Below are positions 1-6,351 of a DNA stretch of 11,381 bases, in pieces. Position numbers and translations under genes: made by a program. The notes below the pieces were generated by a model. That model was not told the DNA's origin and ran no database searches. It saw only the letters and a program-made list of their open reading frames with translations. Numbering within the stretch: position 1 is the stretch's first letter; every line of letters starts with the position of its first letter. Origin of the DNA: Candidatus Roizmanbacteria bacterium RIFCSPHIGHO2_02_FULL_43_11 (GTDB taxonomy: Bacteria; Patescibacteriota; Microgenomatia; UBA1406; HO2-37-13b). The stretch spans positions 1,089-12,469 of the forward strand of contig MFZT01000003.1 in the NCBI GenBank assembly GCA_001789515.1, read 5' to 3'.

Positions 1-1
1 A

Positions 2-823
2 CTAGAAGATATCCACACATCTCCAGACATTGCCTGTTTTCTGAATATCTATGAAGAACTGCACAATCACAACTCGTATGAAGAATATTTTCAAGCTAAA
101 TCCCATATAACGCTCTTTCAAGGCTCTGAGGATACGTTTTTTTACAATGGTGGAGAACACCAAATCAAAAAACTGCTGGCACAAACAAAAGCACAGTCAC
201 TTGACTTTTCAGGTATTGATGCCACAGCGTTCATGCACAATTTGGCTTTTTATACCCATGCTCAAAACATCCAGGCGGTAATAGCCATATGCAGGCATAT
301 GGGTTTATCAGATATGGATATTAAAACAAGCATTCAGTCTTTTATGCCCCTACCTCATCGACTGCGTAACGTGGGGGTTTACAACGATATTACTTTCATT
401 GATGACTCTGCCTCTACCCATCCATCTTCAACGGTTTTTGCACTTTCCGTTCTGCCTCGGATTGATACTATCATTTTAGGTGGGGAGGATCGTGGTTATA
501 ACTTTTCCGAGCTTGCGCAGCAACTTGCACGTAAAGATGTGCGCACTATTATCCTTTTCCCTGATACTCAGGAAAAGCTCTATAATTGTATTTCAGATAT
601 TAAGGATTATGACCCCCACATAACAAAAGTTGATTCCATGCAAGAAGCTATGGAAGAAGTGTTAAAACAAACTGGAACTGGTGATATCTGTCTCTTATCT
701 CCAGGAGCTCCAAGTTATACCATGTTTCACAATTTTGGTGAAAGAGGAGATACCTTTGTCGAATTCGTAAAAAAATATGCACAAAGTCAGACATTCGCAC
801 AGAAAAAAACAACATCAGCTTAG
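2..823 (+). CDS. murD: UDP-N-acetylmuramoyl-L-alanine:glutamate ligase (MurD family), 5' truncated by the window
   Basis: This is the central-domain end and the full C-terminal domain of a Mur ligase, which adds glutamate to UDP-MurNAc-L-Ala in the cytoplasm at the expense of ATP. The frame is open from base 2 with no start, so the N-terminus lies upstream. Seen: a central-domain SPDIA segment, then AK with the lysine at 98-100 that is usually carbamylated. The C-terminal domain has PHRL (353-364), DDSAST (401-418), GGEDRG (479-496), LLSPGAPS (692-715) and a final ERGDTF segment (737-754). This order and the closing ERG motif point to MurD rather than MurC, MurE or MurF. Odd points: the usual DSKATN reads DDSAST, the lysine of GG-x-x-K reads Arg, and the usual E-H-L-D of the central domain is replaced by ELHNH. 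These could alter amino-acid specificity. The 3' end overlaps ftsW by 47 bp. Confidence 0.9.
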   Translation, partial: LEDIHTSPDIACFLNIYEELHNHNSYEEYFQAKSHITLFQGSEDTFFYNGGEHQIKKLLAQTKAQSLDFSGIDATAFMHNLAFYTHAQNIQAVIAICRHMGLSDMDIKTSIQSFMPLPHRLRNVGVYNDITFIDDSASTHPSSTVFALSVLPRIDTIILGGEDRGYNFSELAQQLARKDVRTIILFPDTQEKLYNCISDIKDYDPHITKVDSMQEAMEEVLKQTGTGDICLLSPGAPSYTMFHNFGERGDTFVEFVKKYAQSQTFAQKKTTSA

Positions 824-1904
824 TGCGAAAACCTCACAGGGCCTAAATTCACTTCTCTTTGGATTGCCCATTCTTCTTACTGTGATTGGGATCTTTTTCA
901 TATTTGAAGCATCTTCGGTAACAGCATTCAGGCAGCTTGACGATAGTTTTTATTATTTAAAACAACAGCTGATGTGGGGAGTACTGGGAGTAGGTATGAT
1001 GACATTTTTAAGCAAATTTAATTATCGGAGATTTTACTACCTTGCGTTTCCTTTTTTACTTCTCACATTGGTGCTTCTCACTATTGTTCTGATTCCCGGT
1101 ATTGGAACAACCGTATATGGAGCCCGAAGATGGATTAATCTAGGTTTCTTTAGTTTTCAACCTACTGAATTTGCAAAAATTGCCGTTATTTTATACATTT
1201 CATCCTGGTTTCTCTACAAGCAACGTGCAAGATTTCTACACTTCATGTTTATATTAGGTCTCATGATTGCTCTTATCATGATTCAACCCGATCTTGGGAC
1301 TGCAATCTTGATATTCTCTCTTTTTGTTACTCTTTATTTTTTATCTGGAGGTAATCTAACGTATATTCTGGGGCTTATTCCAATTGCTGGTATAGGTGGG
1401 ATTGTGCTGGTCGTAACGTCCCCATATAGGCTTCGCAGACTTATGGCTTTTGTAAACCCGGCTTCAGATCCCAAGGGTATTAGCTACCACATCAACCAGA
1501 TATTAATTTCACTCTCCTCTGGTGGTATTTTTGGCAAGGGCTTTACAAACTCACGGCAAAAGTACCAATTTCTGCCCGAAGCGCATACAGATTCGATATT
1601 TGCGATAATTGGGGAAGAAGTGGGTTTTATCGGAGCAATACTACTTATAGGAATCTATATCATGCTTCTGTATGCAGTATATAAAGCTGCGCTAAAAGCT
1701 CAGGATCGGTTTGGATATCTTTTAGCAAGCGGAGCACTGATCATTCTCGGCCTCCAGCTTGTTATCAATCTCGGTGGTATGATTGGTGTCATACCTCTCA
1801 CAGGAGTACCTTTACCGTTTGTTTCATATGGGGGGTCAAGTCTGCTCGTATTTTACGCATTAATGGGGATTGTTATTAATATTGCAAAAGGGCAAAAAGG
1901 TTAA
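777..1904 (+). CDS. ftsW: SEDS peptidoglycan glycosyltransferase FtsW
   Basis: This is a 375-residue polytopic membrane protein of the SEDS family, which polymerises lipid II into septal glycan together with a class B PBP. After a basic cytoplasmic N-terminus of about 22 residues (many His, Lys and Arg) come about ten hydrophobic segments. Family signatures are GARRWINLG (115-123), FQPTEFAK (127-134), the large extracytoplasmic loop ending in LPEAHTDSIFA (266-276), and TGVPLPFVSYGGSSL (342-356). Asp272 in the HTD motif matches the catalytic aspartate known in SEDS proteins. The ATG at 777 lies inside murD, giving a 47-bp overlap. It is kept because the next in-frame ATG would remove the first membrane segment. 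FtsW is preferred over RodA because of its place between murD and murG and the typical FtsW wording of the PEAHTD and SYGGSS motifs. No Shine-Dalgarno is visible, so expression probably depends on the upstream murD transcript. Confidence 0.95.
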   Translation: MHKVRHSHRKKQHQLSAKTSQGLNSLLFGLPILLTVIGIFFIFEASSVTAFRQLDDSFYYLKQQLMWGVLGVGMMTFLSKFNYRRFYYLAFPFLLLTLVLLTIVLIPGIGTTVYGARRWINLGFFSFQPTEFAKIAVILYISSWFLYKQRARFLHFMFILGLMIALIMIQPDLGTAILIFSLFVTLYFLSGGNLTYILGLIPIAGIGGIVLVVTSPYRLRRLMAFVNPASDPKGISYHINQILISLSSGGIFGKGFTNSRQKYQFLPEAHTDSIFAIIGEEVGFIGAILLIGIYIMLLYAVYKAALKAQDRFGYLLASGALIILGLQLVINLGGMIGVIPLTGVPLPFVSYGGSSLLVFYALMGIVINIAKGQKG

Positions 1905-1926
1905 GCTGCTTATAATATGGGAATTT

Positions 1927-1935
1927 TGATACAAT
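1927..1935 (+). promoter_or_regulatory. Possible extended -10 promoter for murG
   Basis: TGATACAAT fits an extended -10 (TG-n-TACAAT) and ends 11 bp before the murG ATG, in the 42-bp gap after ftsW. A second box, TATAAT at 1911-1916, lies further upstream. Neither has a convincing -35 at 16-18 bp. This would allow murG to be transcribed separately from ftsW with a very short leader. Weak evidence: motif match only. Confidence 0.35.
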
Positions 1936-1946
1936 AAAGTCTGCTT

Positions 1947-3023
1947 ATGAAAATCCTTATTACCGGAGGTCATCCGGCTCCAGCCCTTGCCGTCATCCAT
2001 GAACTTTTAAAACAGGGATATCAAGACATTGAATTTGTTGGTAAGCAATATACGCAGGAAGGCAGCATGGCGCTTTCATATGAATATAAACAAGTTACGA
2101 AACAAGGTATTCCATTTCATACATTACGAGCTGGCAAACTCACTCGCGTTGTCACACGGGAATCATTCAAAGATATTCCACTTACGGGAAAGGGTTTTAT
2201 TGAAGCATTTAACATTGTCCGACATGTCAGGCCAGATATTATTGTGTCGTTTGGTGGGTATATTGCGTTACCGATATGTATCGTGGGCAAGGTGCTAAGC
2301 ATCAAAGTTATTACGCATGAACAAACGATTGCTCCAGGACTTGCAAATAAGATTATAGGCACTATTGCAGACAAGGTCTTAATTTCGTTTCCTGAGACAA
2401 TGAAATACTTTACTGTTCGCAAAACTCGCTTAACAGGCAACCCTATTCGTGAAGAAGCAAAGCGGACGCTAAGAAAACCATGTGTGTTGCCTTCGTCAAA
2501 ACCCATCCTCTATGTGACAGGTGGCTCCTTGGGGTCGCATAGTATAAATGTCTTAATTGAAACGTTACTTCCAAAGCTGCTTAAGACGTTCACTGTGATC
2601 CATCAATCTGGGAATGTTGAAAAATATGGTGATTACGCACGTCTGTCTCGTATCAAAAAGAAGGGTTATATTGTGCGAGAGCACTTTGCGTCTGATGAAG
2701 TGGGCTGGATCTTCAAAAATGCCCATATTATCGTAACTCGTGCGGGGGCAAATACGACATTCGAATTAATTCTGTTTCGTAAACCATGTGTTCTCATCCC
2801 ACTTCCGTGGTCAGCAAGTGGTGAACAGGAAAAACACGCCAGATTAATTACACAAGCTGGTGCCGGGGAAGTCTATAACCAAAGTGACTCGTCAGATGCT
2901 TTGTATGAAAAAATCATCAAGGTGTACCAGGAGTATCAATCATATAAAAAGAATTTTGCCCTTCTTCAAAAGTATCTCCATAAAGATGCTGCAGAAATGA
3001 TTGTTCATGAAATCTTCGAGTAA
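1947..3023 (+). CDS. murG: UDP-GlcNAc:undecaprenyl-PP-MurNAc-pentapeptide GlcNAc transferase (MurG)
   Basis: This 358-residue GT28-family glycosyltransferase converts lipid I to lipid II at the inner face of the membrane. The N-terminal acceptor domain has TGGH (6-9) followed by PAPALAV (10-16), a SFGGY loop (101-105), and HEQ followed by APGLANK (124-135). The C-terminal UDP-GlcNAc domain has TGNPIR (163-168), GGSLGS (192-197), TRAGANT (264-270) with Glu273 just after, and LIPLPWS (283-289) followed by GEQ (292-294). These match MurG motifs in order and spacing, and the length is typical. The first glycine loop is short: MKILI runs straight into TGGH, where textbook MurG has GGTGGH, so two residues are missing. 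This could be a lineage feature or a mild change at the lipid I site. There is no Shine-Dalgarno. It follows ftsW by 42 bp, and murC, which often comes next, is not here. Confidence 0.95.
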   Translation: MKILITGGHPAPALAVIHELLKQGYQDIEFVGKQYTQEGSMALSYEYKQVTKQGIPFHTLRAGKLTRVVTRESFKDIPLTGKGFIEAFNIVRHVRPDIIVSFGGYIALPICIVGKVLSIKVITHEQTIAPGLANKIIGTIADKVLISFPETMKYFTVRKTRLTGNPIREEAKRTLRKPCVLPSSKPILYVTGGSLGSHSINVLIETLLPKLLKTFTVIHQSGNVEKYGDYARLSRIKKKGYIVREHFASDEVGWIFKNAHIIVTRAGANTTFELILFRKPCVLIPLPWSASGEQEKHARLITQAGAGEVYNQSDSSDALYEKIIKVYQEYQSYKKNFALLQKYLHKDAAEMIVHEIFE

Positions 3024-3028
3024 AAGCA

Positions 3029-3034
3029 TACAAT
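3029..3034 (+). promoter_or_regulatory. Possible -10 box for leaderless ftsQ transcription
   Basis: TACAAT ends 7 bp before the ATG at 3042. This is the same geometry as the stronger TATAAT boxes before ileS and rplU. No -35 box is convincing. The box overlaps the alternative ATG at 3033, so if it is real, translation from its transcript must begin at 3042. Confidence 0.3.
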
Positions 3035-3041
3035 GTACTTA

Positions 3042-3743
3042 ATGTCTAGGAAACGGAAAACTGCTTACTATGTTATATTTCTGATACTCACTGTCATTGT
3101 CTGGGTGATGTGCGTATCTCTTTGGAACATCTTTCGTGTTAAGAATATTCTTATTGAGGGAGTACGTGATATGAAAGGGATTCAGCCTTTCTATGGAAAG
3201 CATATGTTTTTTCTTGCCCCAGATACTATCAAACAAAATCTTATTGTTGCAAATCCATCATTAATTGATGTTATTGTGGAAAAACACTATCCCCAAAGTC
3301 TTTATATTGCGGCTTCAAAGAAACGACCTGCTGTTATAGTTATGCTTGCTGATGGGCTTCTGTATCTTTCAGACGATGGCACTGTCTTGGAAAAGAACAA
3401 ACAAGAGCCAGATGCTTCATTACCTTTTATTAGGTACTATCAACCACTTTTTTATAACCAATATGCTATTGGTGAAAAACTTGACATCTCAGAAATACAC
3501 TCAGCGTCGGTGCTGACAGCCATGGTCCTGGAACTTGGTATTCGTGTACGTTCAATTGATATCACAAACGAAAATATGATACTATTAAGAGCAGATGAGT
3601 TTGATATTGTTGCAACGTCTCAAAAAGATGTTGCCCGCCAGTTTCAGGAACTTGAGTATACCTATAAACAGCTGAGAATTGGAGGAAAAAAATTTACATC
3701 AATTGATATACGGTTTGAAAAACCAGTCATAAAATTGATATAA
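3042..3743 (+). CDS. ftsQ: FtsQ/DivIB-type cell division protein
   Basis: This is a bitopic divisome protein of 233 residues. Seen: a short basic N-terminus (MSRKRK), one hydrophobic segment at about residues 9-30, then an extracytoplasmic region. That region begins with FRVKNILIEG (31-40), typical of the first strand of a POTRA domain, and includes a KHYPQSLYI segment (81-89) like the conserved 'yP.tl.i.v.er.P' of FtsQ. A predicted beta domain follows. Sequence identity to model FtsQ is expected to be low, so the call rests on architecture and on position directly before ftsA. FtsQ/DivIB links FtsL and FtsB to the divisome and controls septal synthesis. Start choice: ATG 3042 lies 7 bp after a TACAAT box. 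ATG 3033 would add three residues and cannot be excluded. Neither has a Shine-Dalgarno. Only 6 bp separate it from ftsA. Confidence 0.8.
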   Translation: MSRKRKTAYYVIFLILTVIVWVMCVSLWNIFRVKNILIEGVRDMKGIQPFYGKHMFFLAPDTIKQNLIVANPSLIDVIVEKHYPQSLYIAASKKRPAVIVMLADGLLYLSDDGTVLEKNKQEPDASLPFIRYYQPLFYNQYAIGEKLDISEIHSASVLTAMVLELGIRVRSIDITNENMILLRADEFDIVATSQKDVARQFQELEYTYKQLRIGGKKFTSIDIRFEKPVIKLI

Positions 3744-3744
3744 C
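3715..3744 (+). promoter_or_regulatory. Predicted sigma-70-type promoter for ftsA, leaderless
   Basis: TTGAAA (3715-3720, 5 of 6 matches to TTGACA) is followed after 18 bp by TATAAC (3739-3744), which is preceded by TG-n for an extended -10. The -10 ends 5 bp before the ftsA ATG at 3750, so the mRNA would start at or next to the start codon. The promoter lies inside the last codons of ftsQ and overlaps its stop codon. It would let ftsA be expressed independently of murG and ftsQ. Predicted from motif match only. Confidence 0.55.
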
Positions 3745-3749
3745 CACAT

Positions 3750-5018
3750 ATGGCACAAAATCTTCTCTGCGGTATTGATGTTGGATCATCCAAAATGTCC
3801 TGTATCATTGCCAGAGTAAGCGAAGAAGAACCAACCCCTCGTGTTATGGGATTTTCAAGTGTGCCATCGCGGGGGGTTAAAAGAGGTCAAATTGTTGACA
3901 TCAACCAAGTTTCCTCTTCCCTTGAACAAGCTATTGAACAAGCAGAACGTATGGCTGGAGCGAAAGTGACATCTGCCTTTGCATCTGTTGGGGGTCCACA
4001 CATTGAATCAATTAATTCACAAGGAGTAGTGGCTGTTTCGCATCCTGATGTGGAGATCTCAGATGATGATGTTTCGCGGGTGATTGATGCGGCAAAGGCT
4101 ATTTCTTTGTCCTCAACAAGGGAGGTTATCGAGGTTTCGCCGAGGGAGTATATCGTTGATGGACAGGGTGGTATTAAAAATCCCTTAGGAATGAGTGGAG
4201 TGCGCCTGGAAGTGAACACGCACATCATTACGGCTAGTATGACCAATCTTAAGAATCTTGAGCGCTGTATGTCAGATCTTGGGATTGAAATACGCGGCTA
4301 TGTGTTTTCGGGTTTGTCATCAGCCCTAGCAACCATGTCTGAAACCGAAAAAGAGCTTGGCGCAGTGCTGGTGGATCTTGGTGGCGGGAAAATTGATATT
4401 GCCGTCTATATTGAAGGGGCGTTGACCCATTCCTCGTCCATTCCTATTGGGGCACGCCATATTACCAACGATATCGCAGTTGGTCTTCGTGTGTCGCTGG
4501 ATTCAGCTGAACATATAAAACTCATGCTCAGTGATTCTGCAAAGCTTAAATATCTCAAAGACAAAAAAGACGATGTTGACATATCTGGTTTAAGGCTTAA
4601 GGAAGGCCTAAACTCATTTTCATACAAAACAGTTGTAGATGGCATTATCAGACCACGGCTTGAAGAAATGTTTGAGCAAGTCCTTGTTGCCCTTGATACC
4701 AACGAGTGTATGAATCTTGTACCATCAGGACTCATTATTACAGGTGGCGGAGCTCTCAGTGTAGGAGCGCTTGAGATAGCAAAACGGGTCATTGGCCTCC
4801 CAGCCAGGATTGGTGCCCCCCAACACATTACTGGCCTTACTGATGAGGTCATGTATCCACAGTATGCGTGCGTAGCTGGTTTGCTTTTATATGCAAAAGA
4901 TACCGACGCATCAGAAAAGCAGTTGAACGTTAAAGATTTTGATAGAATACTCAGGAATATTTCAATGAAAGGATCGGTAAAAAAAGTGAGAGATTTGTTT
5001 AAGAATTTTGTGCCGTAG
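3750..5018 (+). CDS. ftsA: Cell division protein FtsA (actin-like membrane anchor of FtsZ)
   Basis: This 422-residue protein of the actin/Hsp70 ATPase fold binds the FtsZ C-terminal peptide and tethers the Z-ring to the membrane. Seen: phosphate-1 motif GIDVGSSK (8-15); the FtsA-specific 1C subdomain at roughly 85-165; phosphate-2 motif DLGGGKID (209-216); an adenosine-binding TGGGA (331-335); and a C-terminal amphipathic stretch (about 405-422, with SMKGSVKKVRDLFKNF), which matches the membrane-targeting helix. Length is normal. It is distinguished from PilM and MreB by the 1C region, the targeting helix and its place before ftsZ. The start at 3750 is fixed by the conserved N-terminus and follows a strong promoter match. 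The stop codon TAG is also the first TAG of the purine-rich repeat that follows. A 146-bp gap, unusual for this gene pair, separates it from ftsZ. Confidence 0.97.
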   Translation: MAQNLLCGIDVGSSKMSCIIARVSEEEPTPRVMGFSSVPSRGVKRGQIVDINQVSSSLEQAIEQAERMAGAKVTSAFASVGGPHIESINSQGVVAVSHPDVEISDDDVSRVIDAAKAISLSSTREVIEVSPREYIVDGQGGIKNPLGMSGVRLEVNTHIITASMTNLKNLERCMSDLGIEIRGYVFSGLSSALATMSETEKELGAVLVDLGGGKIDIAVYIEGALTHSSSIPIGARHITNDIAVGLRVSLDSAEHIKLMLSDSAKLKYLKDKKDDVDISGLRLKEGLNSFSYKTVVDGIIRPRLEEMFEQVLVALDTNECMNLVPSGLIITGGGALSVGALEIAKRVIGLPARIGAPQHITGLTDEVMYPQYACVAGLLLYAKDTDASEKQLNVKDFDRILRNISMKGSVKKVRDLFKNFVP

Positions 5019-5019
5019 A

Positions 5020-5066
5020 TAGATATAGAAGCATAGAGGGATAGAATTGTAGAAGGGTGGGGTGGG
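5020..5066 (+). repeat. Degenerate purine-rich 8-mer tandem repeat (part A, copy 1)
   Basis: Starting right after the ftsA stop, the strand runs in units that begin with TAG and are mostly G/A: TAGATA, TAGAAGCA, TAGAGGGA, TAGAATTG, TAGAAGGG, then TGGGGTGGG. The rough consensus is TAGAAGNG with an 8-bp period. The C content is almost zero on this strand. The 8-bp period moves TAG through the reading frames. An almost identical kind of array follows rplU (11287-11344), so this is a repeated element and not chance low complexity. Function unknown. Confidence 0.75.
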
Positions 5067-5077
5067 AAAAGTTTTCC
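5065..5077. repeat. Short inverted repeat in the ftsA-ftsZ gap
   Basis: GGAAAA and TTTTCC are separated by a single G. In RNA it could form a 5-bp stem with a 3-nt loop. Flanking G-runs (5059-5062) and C-runs (5085-5089) could extend the structure with an internal loop. No T-run follows, so a classical Rho-independent terminator is not supported. Confidence 0.4.
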
Positions 5078-5091
5078 AGATCTGCCCCCGC

Positions 5092-5158
5092 AGTTCACCC
5101 AGTTCACCTAGTTAAAACTAGTTACAACTAGTTCTAACTAGTTCAACTAGTTACAACT
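5092..5158 (+). repeat. 9-10 bp tandem array with AACTAGTT palindromes (part B, copy 1)
   Basis: Seven adjacent units start with AGTT: AGTTCACCC, AGTTCACCT, AGTTAAAACT, AGTTACAACT, AGTTCTAACT, AGTTCAACT, AGTTACAACT. The junctions create four perfect AACTAGTT palindromes at 5116, 5126, 5136 and 5145, spaced 10, 10 and 9 bp, about one DNA turn. The array ends 6 bp before the ftsZ ATG, so it occupies the place where an ftsZ promoter or operator would be. The AGTTCACCT unit recurs at the right edge of the window after rplU. Possible roles: protein-binding platform for ftsZ control, or part of a dispersed intergenic repeat. CTAG, usually a rare tetramer in bacteria, occurs five times here. Confidence 0.85.
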
Positions 5159-5164
5159 AAATTT

Positions 5165-6340
5165 ATGTTAATCAAACCTCATGCGGGGCAACCTGCAAAG
5201 ATAAAGGTCGTTGGTGTCGGAGGGGGGGGAGGTAATGCTCTTGCCACCATGATTAAAGAAGAGGACATTAAGGGGGTCGAGTTTATTGCGATGAACACTG
5301 ATGCCCAGGCTCTTCTGAACCATAATGCTGATATCAAAATTCAAATTGGCGAGAGTCTGACTAAGGGTTTGGGCTCTGGTGGCGATCCGGAAATTGGTCG
5401 TCAGGCTGCTGAAGAATCTCGAGAGAAAATCAAGGAGTATCTCGACGGTGCTGATATGGTTTTTATTGCAGCAGGGGAGGGTGGCGGAACGGGCACTGGC
5501 GCAGCTCCAATTATTGCTGAAATTAGTCGGGAGGTTGAGGCTTTGACTGTCGCGGTTGTTACACGTCCATTTGTATTTGAAGGGTCGCGAAGGAAGGTGA
5601 CGGCAAGTGAGGGAATTGATGACCTGAAAGATAAGGTTGACACACTTATTGTTATTCCAAATCAACGGGTCCTTGAGATTGTCGACTCAAAAGTCAGCAT
5701 ACTAGAGGCTTTTAAGAAGGTTGACTCTGTGCTGCATCAGGGAGTCAAAGGCATTGCTGAGCTTATTACTGTCCCTGGTCTCATTAACGTGGATTTTGCT
5801 GATGTTCGTACCATTATGAAAGATGCCGGTACTGCGTTAATGGGAATTGGAACAGCGAGCGGGGAGAATAGAACAATTAATGCCATTAAACAAGCAATAT
5901 CCTCTCCACTTCTAGAATCGTCAATTTCTGGTGCAAAGGGGGTTCTTTTCAATATTGTAGGAGGAGCGGATTTGTCAATGACGGAAGTTGATGAAGCAGC
6001 GTCTGTTATTGCAAAGACTGTTGATCCTGATGCGGATATAATATTCGGAGCTGTGATTGATGAGAAAATGATGGACCAGGTACGCATCACTGTTATTGCA
6101 ACGCGCATTGATGAAGGACGCCTAAGGCTTTCTCATGTTAGAGACCACGCGCGGCCTATCTCCCAAGATGCGGTGGATACTCGTAAAGAAGAAATTAGCT
6201 TGGAGCCAGAACCACGCCATATGTTACGCAAAGGTCATCATGAAGAGGAGAAAAGAACCAGGCAGTTTTCCTCAGAGGAAGATAACCTAGTTGATGAAGA
6301 TGAATTCGGGGTACCAGCTTTTTTAAGGAGAAAAATATAA
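5165..6340 (+). CDS. ftsZ: Cell division GTPase FtsZ
   Basis: This is a 391-residue tubulin homologue that forms the Z-ring. Seen: the N-terminal glycine-rich [10 protein letters not shown] (17-26); tubulin signature GGGTGTG (106-112); the T7 synergy loop NVDFAD (208-213), whose Asp residues complete the GTPase site of the neighbouring subunit; a polar, charged linker of about 60 residues (about 318-378); and a C-terminal peptide [13 protein letters not shown] (379-391) of the kind that binds FtsA. Having both FtsA and this tail suggests a working FtsA-FtsZ link. Odd point: the residue before GGGTGTG is Glu105, where most FtsZ have Met or Leu. The start at 5165 puts the first beta strand at the usual distance. 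It has no Shine-Dalgarno and no clear promoter; the AACTAGTT array lies directly upstream. A weak TACAAC (5152-5157) sits 7 bp before the ATG. The 3' end faces the sigma-like gene with only 11 bp between. Confidence 0.98.
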   Translation: MLIKPHAGQPAKIKVVGVGGGGGNALATMIKEEDIKGVEFIAMNTDAQALLNHNADIKIQIGESLTKGLGSGGDPEIGRQAAEESREKIKEYLDGADMVFIAAGEGGGTGTGAAPIIAEISREVEALTVAVVTRPFVFEGSRRKVTASEGIDDLKDKVDTLIVIPNQRVLEIVDSKVSILEAFKKVDSVLHQGVKGIAELITVPGLINVDFADVRTIMKDAGTALMGIGTASGENRTINAIKQAISSPLLESSISGAKGVLFNIVGGADLSMTEVDEAASVIAKTVDPDADIIFGAVIDEKMMDQVRITVIATRIDEGRLRLSHVRDHARPISQDAVDTRKEEISLEPEPRHMLRKGHHEEEKRTRQFSSEEDNLVDEDEFGVPAFLRRKI

Positions 6341-6351
6341 CAGGAAGGTGT

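Noticed and set aside
2117..2506. Minus-strand reading frame opposite murG
   Set aside because: No start signal or recognisable motif; murG on the other strand has clear conserved motifs throughout.
5055..5066. G-quadruplex (GGGTGGGGTGGG)
   Set aside because: Only three G-tracts of three or more are present; a fourth is missing nearby on the same strand.
5059..5089. Rho-independent terminator after ftsA
   Set aside because: The hairpin is short or interrupted and no T-run follows.
4406..5107. Long minus-strand reading frame of 233 codons opposite ftsA
   Set aside because: It lies opposite the highly conserved ftsA, has no family features, and its composition reflects the opposing codons.
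5092..5158. Possible CRISPR array before ftsZ
   Set aside because: Units are 9-10 bp and directly adjacent with no unique spacers, and no cas genes are present.
6320..6351. Terminator between convergent ftsZ and the sigma-like gene
   Set aside because: Only 11 bp separate the genes; a T-run and short A-run occur in the ftsZ 3' end but no stable stem is seen.
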